From: Anadara kagoshimensis
Taxonomy: Eukaryota > Mollusca > Bivalvia > Arcoida > Arcidae
Length of the DNA: 64,000 nucleotides
Direction of reading: 5' to 3'
Assembly (NCBI GenBank): GCA_021292105.1
Contig: CM037871.1
Location: 57,806,866-57,870,865, forward strand
Made by a program: the position numbers and the translations under genes. The notes under the pieces were generated by a model. It was not told the DNA's origin. It ran no database searches and was given only the letters and a program-made list of their open reading frames with translations. Of the stretch, positions 24,257-34,708 are shown piece by piece; within the stretch, counting starts at the first letter, position 1; every line of letters starts with the position of its first letter.

Positions 24257-27200
24257 CTAAAAATACAGAAAGAAAATAAAATAGTTAAATATTACTTAAA
24301 CCACAACCGAAGACTTGGGCTGAACATTATATACAGCTCAACTTGAGATTTGAAAATGGGGAGCTTTGGTTCTTTTGCCAAGCACTCCCCTTTAAAAAGT
24401 TCGAAAGTCCTAAGGTCCTCTGAATCATCTTGAAAATTGTAAGCTATAAACAGATTGCTTTATGCTAGGCAAAAATTTCTGCAACATCTACACATGACAG
24501 AGTGTCATTTCATTTATTCCTTTTTAAAACTTTCAATGCATTTTTTTTATTTGTTTGAAAAAACCCGAATGTCAAAGAACATGTGTTTAACCTTGTATAA
24601 TAGATAGGATAACTAGAGCTGTGTTTTATGCCTTCTATATCAAGATTATTTCACTTATAATCATATCAAAGCTTTCATTTCTGGAAACTGGAAGAAATTG
24701 GAAGTACCCACAGAAATCTGCATGCCTCCAAAATATATAACCAAATACTGGTATCCATCAAGGCTGATGAAATAACTCTAGTGATTCAAGACTGATTCTA
24801 AAATATATACACATTTTGCTAATTTGGGCAGAAAAATATCATATCCCTGTGGTTCCTAAAACTATCTTACTTAAAATGGGTTTTTAGTAAAGCTTTTTAC
24901 ATGGATGAATTAAGACCCTTGAGATTATGGTTCAAACTATTGGGAATTGAAGAATCTGATTCCTGACTTTTAAAAAATGTTAATGATTGGACTAAAGATT
25001 TGAGATAGTCAATTTGACCTTGAAAATAAAGGTTTCAAAATGGAATCCCTGTTTTAAGCAGGAAATTAAAAACAATCCATTAAATGTCGAGTCAACAGGT
25101 AGCCGAGTCTAGCTGACCATGGATGTTTTCATCTCGTTCTGAGAATCTATAAAGCTCAGATAGTCTATGAAGTTCTACAGCTTTAATTACATGTTTTCAT
25201 GTCAAATCAATGTTGAATAAATAAGAGGATAACATTACAGCGGTATTGATCTATAAAATACCAAGACTACAGTAGTCTACTTCAGTAAGATACAGTAAAT
25301 AGAGCTTTTAACAAGGTGCTTCCTAATTCAGATACCAATCTATTGACATTCTATTTACAGGGGAATGATTTGATTTGATTTAGCATAGAATATTTCACTT
25401 GTACATACACATACACGGTCAAAATGTGTAGATATTTAGTTTCTTTGTCTAGTAACCACTGCTGTAGCTCAGTTGGTAGAGTGCTCGCTCCGCAAGTGGG
25501 AGGTCATGGGTTCGATCCCTGGCCGGGTATAACCCAAGACTTAAAAGTGGGCAGTGACTGTTCTTTCAACAAGCACTCAGCATTACAAAATGAAAGTCAC
25601 GGTTCTTTCAGATGGGAACTTAAAATAAACAAGGTCCTGTGTCAAGGTGGGCTTGGCACATTAAAGAACCCTGCTGTATAATGACATCAGCGCAGCGCAC
25701 AGGCAAAATTTCTGCACTTTCGCCTGGCAACCTCTCAATATACGGGGGGGTAATTAAAATATTCTTGACTGGGGCGTTTAACACCATTACTCAACTCAAC
25801 TCTTTGTCTAGTTTTGCATCAAGCCAGTGATTTTTAAACAGTTTAAGAGTTGAGAGTAATGGTGTTTAATGTCTTCCAGTCAAGAAATTTCATTTATATC
25901 AATTGTTGCCAGCTATAGGCAAAGATGCAGAGATTTTGACTGTGTGTTGCGCTGATGGCGTTATATTTCAGGGTTCTTTATTATGCCAGGCCAACCATGA
26001 AAAGAGACCTTGTTTATTTCAAGTTCCCATCTGAAACAACTGTGACTTTCATTTCGTAATGCCGAAACTTAACAATATAAGAAAAGAATCACAAAGACTG
26101 CCCTATAGAGTGGAGTAATGAAAGTTTGACGCATTATTCAAGATTTTTTCACTTATATACTTATAATACTAGAGGTGGTCAGTTCATGTATGATGTCCAG
26201 AAAACTTTCTTCGGCAAGCAAAATGACAAACTTTCACATACTTGTATCTGTCTCAGATGGGATTCAAACCTGATGGAGAAGTGTTGTAATCTACAAGTGT
26301 GTATTTTAGACTGTTCAGCCACCAAGCCGGGCCCCCCCCCCCCCCCCCCCTGTAGAAATGCATGTTCCAATGGGTTTTGAATATAGATGCATCTGCTTTT
26401 AAGTTGCAAGCAATCATTTTGGCAATAATCTTGCATATATTGCAATTCAGTAGCATTGGCTTTTTAATTGTCATATCTAATGTGAACAATACACACTACA
26501 CTTGATTAAATTTGGATTGAAAAAAATGTGCAATAATTCAAGATTTTAAATATCATAAAGTGACTTGTAGAAACAACAAAAATTGTACCCAGACTATCAA
26601 ATAACAATTGTACAGAACCAAATATGAACACAAACAAGAAATTCACATTTTTACATATTGATGACACAGTACCAACATGTGTGTATTCATCCTAGTCAAC
26701 AGATTTGAAACATTCAGTATTACTTTTCAGTCCGACGGTAAACCTGTAATACAGGGGGTGTGGAAATATTCTTGATGAAAACACACTGAAATTCTTACAA
26801 ATGTAATTCAGACCACTTGAAATATTGGCCGTATTTTGGACACTGTTAGTATGATATGAACTGATAATGATCTAGATCTCTTACATGAACAAGGGTGCCT
26901 TTAGACCATGGTGACTGAATTAACATGAAATTGGACTCCCATTTTCAGCAAGAACCAACTGTACAGTAATTACTGTAAATTTACTTAATTCCATTGGGTC
27001 AAATTTCTATGGTTTTTAAATTTTTTGCTGGGTACATAATATTTGTGGATCAAACTGACTACAACACAAGACTTGGCAGTTATTGGCACATGGTTATGTC
27101 CGACTCTTCAAACAATGTTGATGTTTGCTATGAACATTCTTTAATGTATCGTTTTACCTGTGGTACAAATTTTTGCAGAAAATTCAGTCCATGAAATAAG

Positions 27201-27485
27201 CACAAATTAGTACACCACACACAATAAATTGCACTTGCAATATATAGGCCTATTCTTAAAAGATTTTGAACAGTCAATTTGACCAGTCACCTCTCAAAGT
27301 CAAGGGGCGAATGAAAACCCTGAACATTGTCACCAATTACAGGTCACACTGTAGAAAATTTTTATCAACAAAGGTGGTGACTTTGACATGCAACATGATG
27401 TCCAAGTAGTGTCTTCTGACAGGACTAACACTTTTTCTAATGTGCAGTTATAATGTGTATGAGAATGTCTAAAAATTCTGAAGAT

Positions 27486-27551
<66 letters not shown>

Positions 27552-30059
27552 AATTAAATACCAGTAACAGGATCAAGAACCCCAATTTCCTTTTCTTTGC
27601 TATTTGGACTTGTTATTTGGTTAAAGTTGTCATAGTTTTGCTTTTAATTAATATCCTATATTTTTTTTTACATTTATAGTGCATATCCTTGCATTAACAG
27701 TTTAAAGATGAAGTATTTTTTCATTTAAATTTATGTTGTATGTAAAATTTTACAAAATGTTCTTTTGCAAAAAGTTTAACACATCTCTGATCTAAAAATT
27801 GAAGAAATAAATTGACTTGCAAAGTTTTTATATTGTATATTAGGGTTAATTTATTACCCTAATTTATTAAGTTGAGTTCTTAAATGTGTACTGCAGGGTT
27901 TTAGTAAACTACAAAATGGGGGTCTCAATATTCTCAATACACATTTATAATGAACATAATGGTGACACAGAAAGTGATACAAATATAAACCTACATTACT
28001 TGGTTATATATTACAAAATATTTTACATTTGATAAATAGACATCTTTAAATGAATTGAAAACTTGTGTTTCACTTGTCAAAATCAATTAATATTGCGGTA
28101 AATTAAACAAATTTTCTTTCTTTTTTGTTTGAGTCTTAAGACTATTCAGTAATACATTCTTTACAAAACACAAAAGTTTAAATGTTTAACAAAGTCGCCA
28201 TATTGTTCAAGTCAAAAGTCGGTCATAGAGTTCAACATTTTTTTCTTGTTTTTGTTTCACACCCGGGATTGTAGAAGTTAGGAGAACTATAACATCCAAA
28301 TATTTGTCTTATTTAGATGATACTTTCACGCGTGAATGATTTAAATAATCTCCCCGTTTCTTAGTTGGACGAGTGAAGAAAACAGGTTAAATTTATTCAT
28401 GCATTTCTTATCCTTGGCACCTCGAACCGTCCGCCATTACACAGATTTTAGTAAACTGGGACACAATACACATAACACAAAGAACTTTCTATAGGGTCAG
28501 ATACCGACTGAATACTTGGGTTTCAGGCTGAATAATGAACCTATTAATGTTATGTAGTTACCCAATCAACTAAGTATCGGTTTTATAACAATTATATACA
28601 TTGTTTAAAATTTGCAACTAAAAAATTGCGTTCGGTTGATCTTACCTGACTTGTGGCAGTAGCTGCCCCATTCTCCACTACGAGATCGTTGGTAACTTGC
28701 ACTGTTAAATGTCTGTTGTTTATTAGGGGCCAGGCCCCTTTAATTTTACAAGTCTGGAATTCATTTTTGAATGTTACTAAATGTGGATCACCAAATAAAC
28801 TACAAACTCTGTGAATTTTCTTCCCTGGATAATTACACATAAGATTTTCTCCTATAAAAAGTCTAGAATTATTACTAGGATCTTTGCTGCTCACTGGTCC
28901 TTCAACTGTACAGTTCCGATTTCTTAACTGATTCTTAATTCCATTAAACATAGAATGGTACTTAATGTTTCCTTTACATCCCTTTTTATTGCTAATTAAA
29001 CATATGTAATAAGTCCTCAGTGGAATACAAACATCGTCAGTCTCCATTTTTGCTGTTTGACTTTGAGCATTCAAGAATTTATTCCAACACGAATCTAAAT
29101 CACACCCACATACTGAAAATAAAAACACATTAATCAAGTTAGTATTAAATATTTTACATAAATAATATCAGACATCAATTAAAATACAAATATGCATAAA
29201 TTACAAAACTATTCTACTCATACACTACATCCTTAATTGCTGCACCAGGGACGGATATAGCTAGAAAATATGTCCCTGGTAGCACTATATAGAATGTATC
29301 TATGGTTAGTAAAACCATACTTATTGGGTTTTTTTTCTTAATTTATTAATATTACTGCAATTTTTTTATTCTACTTATCAGTATTTATTTTTGAAATAAA
29401 ACAGTTAGTTTTGCTGTCTAATTAAACTAAATTTTCAATTACATTCTCTATTTTCATGAATTTAAAATCATTAGTAGCCACATTTCCAAAATTTGTGATA
29501 ATATAGTTCTTTTTTATTATAATATTAAAGTATTTTAACAAATTTGCTAAAAAATGATAATCTAATTTTTGAAGACTTTCTCAGTATTTGTTAGCCACTG
29601 GCGATTTTGGCTACTAAGAATGGAAACAGATTCTGTATATGATTAAAATTTTTCGGGGGAATAACAATGAAATTTATTTGAATACCCTTTTATTATTTGA
29701 ATATTTTATCAAAAGACAATTAAGACACAAAATGGAACCAATAAATAATACATCATTCAATTAGCATCAAAGTACATATAATATATTTGAATGTTTTAAT
29801 AAGTGAAACTTAAATTATTATAAATACACACAAATGTAATACACATAATCTACTTTAGCCTTTTGGTTCCCATTTTGTTCCTTAAAAATAATAGTAAGGC
29901 AGTCGAACGCTTGTCACTTAAGAAATTCATTACAATTTACTGTTAAACATAATAAAAATTAATAATTTTACCTGAATTAATTAAAGTTGTAGTGACTATG
30001 ATGATCAACAAAGTGCTGATGGGGGGCATGGGCGGGTAAGAGAGACAAGCAGTCCCCAT
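23561..30059 (-). CDS. RGM: Repulsive guidance molecule (RGM) family protein, three coding exons
   Basis: Join 30059-29972, 29112-28646, 24256-23561 on the minus strand: 1251 nt, 416 residues. Seen: a hydrophobic stretch at residues 14-29 (signal peptide); a Cys-rich N-terminal domain (C31, C33, C38, C58, C67, C75, C97); the motif SLFGDPHLVTF with GDPH at 137-140; then FQTCKIKGAWPL, HVEIFLRYI, LELCVTGCP and DSCVFDLLTTGD (about 337-348); and a C-terminal hydrophobic tail (about 400-416) after a Ser-rich stretch, as in GPI-anchored proteins. N-glycosylation sequons lie at N96, N110, N271 and N374. Known for the family: the chain self-cleaves between Asp and Pro of GDPH, the N-terminal domain binds BMP ligands and the vWF-D-like part binds neogenin at the cell surface. 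Length is close to vertebrate RGMs (about 420-450). No RGD tripeptide is present, unlike some vertebrate members. The start is uncertain because the frame stays open upstream to a splice acceptor. Family identity is nearly certain; orthology to one vertebrate paralogue cannot be assigned. Confidence 0.95.
25442..25812 (+). mobile_element. tRNA-derived SINE (family S1) with target-site duplication, in RGM intron 2
   Basis: The body is 25454-25800 (347 bp), flanked by a perfect 12-bp direct repeat TCTTTGTCTAGT (25442-25453 and 25801-25812), the mark of retrotransposition. The head is tRNA-like, with A box TAGCTCAGTTGG and B box GGTTCGATCC. A conserved middle (AGTCACGGTTCTTTC, AAAGAACCCTGCTGTATAAT) and a tail TTCTTGACTGGGGCGTTTAACA recur in the other copies. 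Family name not assigned; a mollusc tRNA SINE is likely. Confidence 0.9.
25847..26103 (-). mobile_element. SINE family S1, 5'-truncated copy, inverted to 25454-25800
   Basis: On the minus strand it reads through the S1 middle and tail: starts at the conserved tail (GTAATGGTGTTTAATG on plus), includes CAGGGTTCTTTATTATGCC, and fades after CGTAATGCCGAAA, before the tRNA-like head. It faces the full-length plus copy 46 bp away, forming an inverted pair inside RGM intron 2. Confidence 0.85.
26175..26345 (-). mobile_element. SINE family S2, copy in RGM intron 2
   Basis: On the minus strand, GGCTTGGTGGCTGAACAG resembles an A box and GGTTTGAATCCC a B box. Then comes TTTTGCTTGCCGAAGAAAG, shared with the copy at about 2780-3030. 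It ends at a C-run (26332-26350). Confidence 0.6.
26332..26350 (+). repeat. C homopolymer
   Basis: 19 consecutive C at the end of an S2 SINE copy in RGM intron 2. Confidence 0.9.
27492..27544 (+). repeat. GA microsatellite in RGM intron 2
   Basis: Uninterrupted GA repeat of about 53 bp. Confidence 0.95.
28646..29112 (-). CDS. RGM: RGM coding exon 2 (RGM N-terminal domain and GDPH cleavage site)
   Basis: 467 nt. Acceptor TTTTCAG lies directly before 29112 and donor CAG|GTAAG directly after 28646. Phase 1 in and phase 0 out; the exon completes codon 30 and encodes residues 31-185. It carries the Cys-rich three-helix-type N domain, the GDPH autoproteolysis motif and the start of the C-terminal domain (QVTNDLVVENGAATATSQ). 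From memory, vertebrate hemojuvelin also has signal, N-domain and C-domain coding exons, with a break in a similar place; this was not checked by alignment. Confidence 0.95.
29113..29971 (-). other. RGM intron 1
   Basis: 859 bp GT-AG intron. AT-rich, with a TIR-element copy at 29471-29615 and a short perfect stem of 9 bp (ACCAGGGAC / GTCCCTGGT) around 29245-29282. No other exon is recognised in it. Confidence 0.85.
29471..29615 (+). mobile_element. TIR element, family D, in RGM intron 1
   Basis: TTAGTAGCCACATTTCCAAA at left and GGCGATTTTGGCTACT at right, followed by AGAATGGAAACAGA; colinear with 22568-22700. Confidence 0.75.
29972..30059 (-). CDS. RGM: RGM coding exon 1 (signal peptide)
   Basis: Encodes 29 residues plus the first base of codon 30, ending in a consensus donor (TTCAG|GTAAAA, GT at 29971-29970, phase 1). 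The chosen ATG at 30059 gives a short Pro-containing start followed by a strongly hydrophobic Ile/Leu/Val/Thr run, a typical signal peptide. The frame remains open upstream (residues such as AVVYAWKG precede the Met) as far as a good acceptor (CAG at 30126-30124), so the exon probably spans 30123-29972 and translation may begin in an unseen upstream exon. Confidence 0.8.
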
Positions 30060-30124
30060 ACCCTTCCATGCGTAAACTACGGCTTGCGATTCCGAACTGG
30101 TTTTGCTGTGCGGTACTTCAACTC
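30060..30124 (-). promoter_or_regulatory. Probable 5' extension of RGM exon 1 with splice acceptor
   Basis: Reading on the minus strand, a pyrimidine-rich tract (TTTGTTTCGATTTTCACAG) ends with AG at 30125-30124. From there the frame into the signal peptide is open. This supports an upstream 5' exon carrying the 5'UTR or extra N-terminal residues. No upstream exon could be picked with confidence. The less AT-rich stretch around 30300-30620 is the likeliest promoter or first-exon area, by position only. Confidence 0.5.
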
Positions 30125-31600
30125 TGTGAAAATCGAAACAAATATATCCATAAAATAAAACAATTTAAATCCACTGTATAGTTATTCCAAGTGTCTAAAA
30201 TTAGTGTCTTTCTTTCACATATTCTCTCTGTATACTTTAACATCCAATAATAAGTATTAATCAATAAATTAAACCGAAAACACTGCACATTCTTTCACAC
30301 CAAACAACATGCGCAAGTTCAACTGCTGATCTACAGATATATGAAGGGTGCAGGGTTCACCGTAGTAAAATGGGTCAGTAGGCGTGGTTTAACTTGCCGA
30401 TCAACACCTCGCTGATATTCCGACAATTTGATTGGCGGATAATAAAAACATTGGTTTCAGGTATCAATAGAGCTGTCAAGATCAATTACAAACAAAAAAG
30501 GTTTCGTCAAAAATGATTGGTGTAATTTTGTTGGTTGATAACTAAGGATTTTCACAAGTAGATAATTTGAAAATGGATAAATTGCTTTCATCCTACCGAC
30601 CCATGGTGTCAATCAAAACACCTAAGACGCGAAAAACTTATTGAATTAGCGAAAATCTTTTGACGTTGCCGACAATTTAAATAAAATTCAGCAACAGTTA
30701 CCGGTGATTAGATTAGCAAGTGATTAACTACTTAACCTAATTATATTACACTTATTTGATGTATTGGCTCAGAAACCACAGAACATGGAGAAGCCATATT
30801 CAATTTTTTATCTTAATTTTTTAATTAGTACAATTTTTATAGCAATTATTTTGGATTGTATACCCAAAAATCAGAGATGAGATATTGTTTGGTTTCAACT
30901 TGAATTTTGAGTTTTAATCGGTTTCTGTGAATTTTAGATCGTTAAAAATAAATTATACACAAGTTGATGGAACAAAAATTCTCAAATTTCAACAAATCTG
31001 TTTGCATTTTTAAAACAAATAAAGATATTTATGTAACATTTTCAGCTTCTGAATGTTGAGATTTGTTTGATCAAATAAATTATCGTATTTAAAAATTCTC
31101 TATATTAAAATTTTCTCTTGATGGGGCTTAGTACAGCATTATACAGAGAAAATTAATTCATTCTTCAACTCGGTGTGCAAATATACCTCTGTGTTATCTT
31201 TGTTCATTTCTACTCATTTCTAAAGGCTGAATAATCTTCCAATTTTATATAGAAAATCATGTTCAAACATTATTAAAACCACTATGGACAAGACATAACG
31301 ATTTGTAAATAAGTTTTAAGCTTTTACGAACGCACAGATTGGTTTTCAGTTAAAACTAAGTAAATATAAACTAGAATTTACATTATTTCTGATTAAAAAT
31401 AAAATAATGACCACTGACAAATTTTACCAGGTAAATTTTCCTTTTAGCAATGAAGCTAATTTACTCTTTGTTACAGAAAAATACCCAGTAAATATTGTCA
31501 TTCCCCCATTAGAACTTTATCAGTGTTTATTGGAAATAAAAATCGACATTGGATATAGAAATTACGGGCGGGGAAATTACTAACCACCATATTTACCATT

Positions 31601-31602
<2 letters not shown>

Positions 31603-31657
<55 letters not shown>
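31603..31657. repeat. AT microsatellite
   Basis: Uninterrupted alternating A and T, about 55 bp, self-complementary. Confidence 0.95.
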
Positions 31658-31659
<2 letters not shown>

Positions 31660-32818
31660 GCAGCTTTATTTCTGCCAAGTGTTGCTTAGACTTTTTTATG
31701 CCATATACCATTTTTCATATAAGTCTCCGATTGAATGATGATTTAAAAAAAGGTTGATGACATTAACTATTATAAAATAATGCCCTTAAAAAGTAGCGCA
31801 TGACAACAGGTGCTGTTTTGAATAGATGTAACCTATAACCTACAATATTGAACTGAAACAATATACATTGTAATAGGTATATAGATGTAGGTGTTCATGT
31901 TTTATATTATTTCAAAACCGATGTTTATATGCCATAAAGACTTATAAAAAACAGGTGCTACATTAGAATGTATCACTTTATAAAAATTAAAAAGTTCTGT
32001 AAAATGTGAATGTATACACATGTAGGTACATTGGACAACACCTCCTATTTAGCTACTGTTACCTGCTGATGTGACGTTATACAAGATAAATTACTAACAA
32101 TTTTTATATAAAAGGAGACAGTCAAAAGTTTACTAAAACTGAAACAAAATTTATGCTATAAATAGCTAAATCAATGCATACCGTTTCTTGCGTTTTCTTA
32201 AAAAATAAACTTTCTACATTTTCTTCACTGTGGTTGTGGAATTTGAAACTGTTAATCATAAAGACCATATTTTGGTTTCCCCATGATTTTAATACTTGAA
32301 AGAATAGTTAATGTCATATACCTTTGTTTCAGATTTAAATTTTATCATACAATACATTAAAAAAAAATTGGTTCAGAAAAATTCTTCCCTATTTAGGAAA
32401 ACAAACAAATGTGATATTTAACTTTCTAGATTTGAAAATTATCCACTGTTTCTGGATTGAAATACAACATTCACAGACTTACAAGCCACACTAAATAAAA
32501 CAATAATGAAATATAGACAGTTGCAACTGAATTTTACTGGGACATAAAACCACACTCCATCACTGAAACTTGATTTCCTTTAAATTTTGTATTCGTCCCA
32601 TTTTCATTACATCGTGATATGACCGACATAATATTGACTTAAAACATATTGTTTAGTGATAACTTCTTATCTTTTGTTATAAAAACTAAACTATGAGGAC
32701 ATGACAACGATATAAATGTACTTTTATTCATTAAAAATATTTTAAAATAAAATTAACATTTAAAAATTAAAATGTCTTATCTTACAACCATTTCTTTCTC
32801 CCACCTGTTTCAATCTCT

Positions 32819-32821
32819 GTT

Positions 32822-32896
<75 letters not shown>

Positions 32897-32899
32897 TTT
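32819..32899 (+). repeat. TTTA microsatellite
   Basis: About 20 perfect TTTA units, abutting a family E hairpin element. Confidence 0.95.
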
Positions 32900-32996
32900 C
32901 ATGTGTTGATTTTGAATTTTTATTAAAATAATGCATTCAATCATGTGCTGATTTTGAATGCATTATTTTAAAAAAAAAATCAAAATCAGCACATGA
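32900..32996. repeat. ~97-bp hairpin element, family E
   Basis: The left arm CATGTGTTGATTTTGAATTT (about 41 bp in all, to ATGCATTCAA) pairs with the right arm ending AATCAGCACATGAC. It sits directly after a TTTA microsatellite. Confidence 0.85.
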
Positions 32997-33165
32997 CAAT
33001 TCTGTAAGTTCTGTTTTTCGCAGTTCGTATTTCACGTGTCCACGCTTTGTCCAGCGACGTCTGACGTTTTGGAAGTTTCAGTCAACGTGTCCCGTTTCAT
33101 CGGCGCCAAACACAAGCCAGCTTATGTTCTCCTGACTAGTTTACAAAAGTGTAATTGTCAAGCGG

Positions 33166-33363
33166 GTCAAAATCCGTGTCCTCATCAGTGAAAGTGTAAA
33201 AAATAATCAGCCAGGTCAGCGAAGTGATGATTAACAGCAAGCTGAATGTCAGACCAAGACGGTCAAACTCGGCGTCCTCATCAGGGAAACTGATGACAAC
33301 AATCAGCAAGGTTGGCTCAGTAATTATGAACAACAAGCCGAATGTCAGGTCGATATTGACCAA
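33166..33363 (-). pseudogene. In-frame 96-bp duplication with open frame, possible exon remnant
   Basis: GTCCTCATCAG anchors at 33178 and 33274 are 96 bp apart, so the duplication preserves a minus-strand frame. The translation is two copies of a 32-residue hydrophobic unit of the form LTF-x-LL-x-IIT followed by acidic DEDxxFDxL, like a membrane segment plus an acidic loop. The surrounding 33000-33360 is richer in G+C than its neighbours. No family recognised, no clear splice sites or start. It could be a decayed or unrecognised exon, or a non-coding tandem duplication. Confidence 0.25.
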
Positions 33364-33637
33364 AACAGCAGTCTATATCCTTGCACGTTTATTAAACTAT
33401 TATCATTATTAATTGACACCCATAATAATAAAAATGGATAAAATATGTTTATGGAGTATTTGTCTACATATTTTCCCGTATTATTTATTCCTCACTCAAA
33501 TATATAACATTTTTTGAATGTATTTTATGATTAAATTAAAAAAATGGTATATGACACTATGAATATTTTCTAATTTTCTTCAGCTTGACAAAGAAGACTA
33601 ATCTTTCAAATCCCATCTTTTACCAATTACTTTTGTC

Positions 33638-33735
33638 GTCATGTGGTACTTCTGAATTTTTATAACATAATGCATTCAAAAGTAGCACATGACAATTGAT
33701 GCATTATTTTACAAAAATTCCATAGTACCACATGA
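33638..33735. repeat. ~97-bp hairpin element, family E
   Basis: Left arm GTCATGTGGTACTTCTGAAT through ATGCATTCAA, right arm TGATGCATTATTTTAC through GTACCACATGAT. Same length and architecture as 32900-32996. Confidence 0.85.
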
Positions 33736-33787
33736 TAATCAACTCAGCATACAGAGACAGATACTTAACTTAATTTCAACATTATGT

Positions 33788-33788
33788 C

Positions 33789-33819
<31 letters not shown>

Positions 33820-33829
33820 TCTATTTATG
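33788..33829 (+). repeat. TTTA microsatellite
   Basis: About 9-10 TTTA units with one CTAT interruption; again close to a family E element. Confidence 0.9.
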
Positions 33830-34092
33830 TTGGTTTCATACTACTCTTTATTGTTTCATGGATAGATTGAAACATGATTTGTGAGCTTTATTTTCTTTTT
33901 TATTTTACTTTCATTTGTTTTTAAACCAGAACTTGCGTGTTGTTTTCGAACTTGTGGTGCAGTGCAAACACACGTTGTTGAGTTAAAACTTGTATTTCAC
34001 ATCAAAGACATTTTGCTTGGTCCATGCGTCCATTGGCTACTGTCAAATATATGTTTCCAGCCAGGCTTATTGCACAATTGCAACATGTAACT

Positions 34093-34136
34093 GTCATGTG
34101 GTGATTTTGAATATGGATTCAAAATCAGCACATGAC
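34093..34136. repeat. Short family E palindrome
   Basis: 44 bp: GTCATGTGGTGATTTTGAAT, four central bases, then the near-perfect reverse complement ending AATCAGCACATGAC. Confidence 0.85.
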
Positions 34137-34567
34137 ATACGTGATATATATTTCCAGTGAAAATTGAAAAAAAAATCTCAGAAGCTGTAATATGCTGCTT
34201 TTGATTTTATTTTTATGAAACCATTGAACTCAAACATAGCTTATAAAGATGAATTGTTTTTAAAAATACAAAATGAACACACTACCAAGCAAAGCAATAC
34301 GTGTGTAAGAGTCCGGCGTGGATATCTTCAGCAGATGGCGGTATGTCCGACAGAACTTCCAAGCTCATCTGACAACACGATGTAAGATTACTGAGACTTC
34401 CCAAGCCGTTACTTGGGGTAAACACAAAACAGAAATTCCAGGTTATAGTGCATGTATTATGACATGTAAATATATTGCTATGTCCAAATCAAGACTGCAA
34501 ATCAAAATTAGAAAATATTTATTTTGTCTCAGTTGTACTAAACCGCAATGTCATAAACATTTTTAAA

Positions 34568-34708
34568 TTTAATCATAAAATGCTTTCAAAAATTGTATAT
34601 GACATTTTCTTTAATGTATTAACTATTTTATGATTAAATTTAAAAAAAAGGTATATGCCATTTTTTTAATGAATTTTATGATTAAATTTTAATAAATTTT
34701 ATATGACC
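34568..34708. repeat. Related AT-rich palindromic repeats
   Basis: Three linked blocks of the type TTTTATGATTAAATTTAAAA followed by GTATATGACA or a variant; another lies at about 33517-33552. Possibly relatives of family E. Confidence 0.5.

Larger units (their letters stand above)
24257..28645 (-). other. RGM intron 2
   Basis: 4389 bp GT-AG intron. It holds a complete SINE (25454-25800), an inverted SINE relative (25847-26103), a third SINE-like unit (26175-26345), a C-run and a long GA microsatellite. No additional RGM coding sequence is seen, and none is needed because the flanking exons join in frame with full domain content. Confidence 0.85.

Noticed and set aside
25454..25535. Possible functional tRNA gene
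   Set aside because: The A and B boxes are tRNA-like, but the cloverleaf is not convincing and the region is the head of a SINE with target-site duplication.
26179..26489. Gly-rich frames on the minus strand
   Set aside because: Produced by the C homopolymer and an S2 SINE copy.
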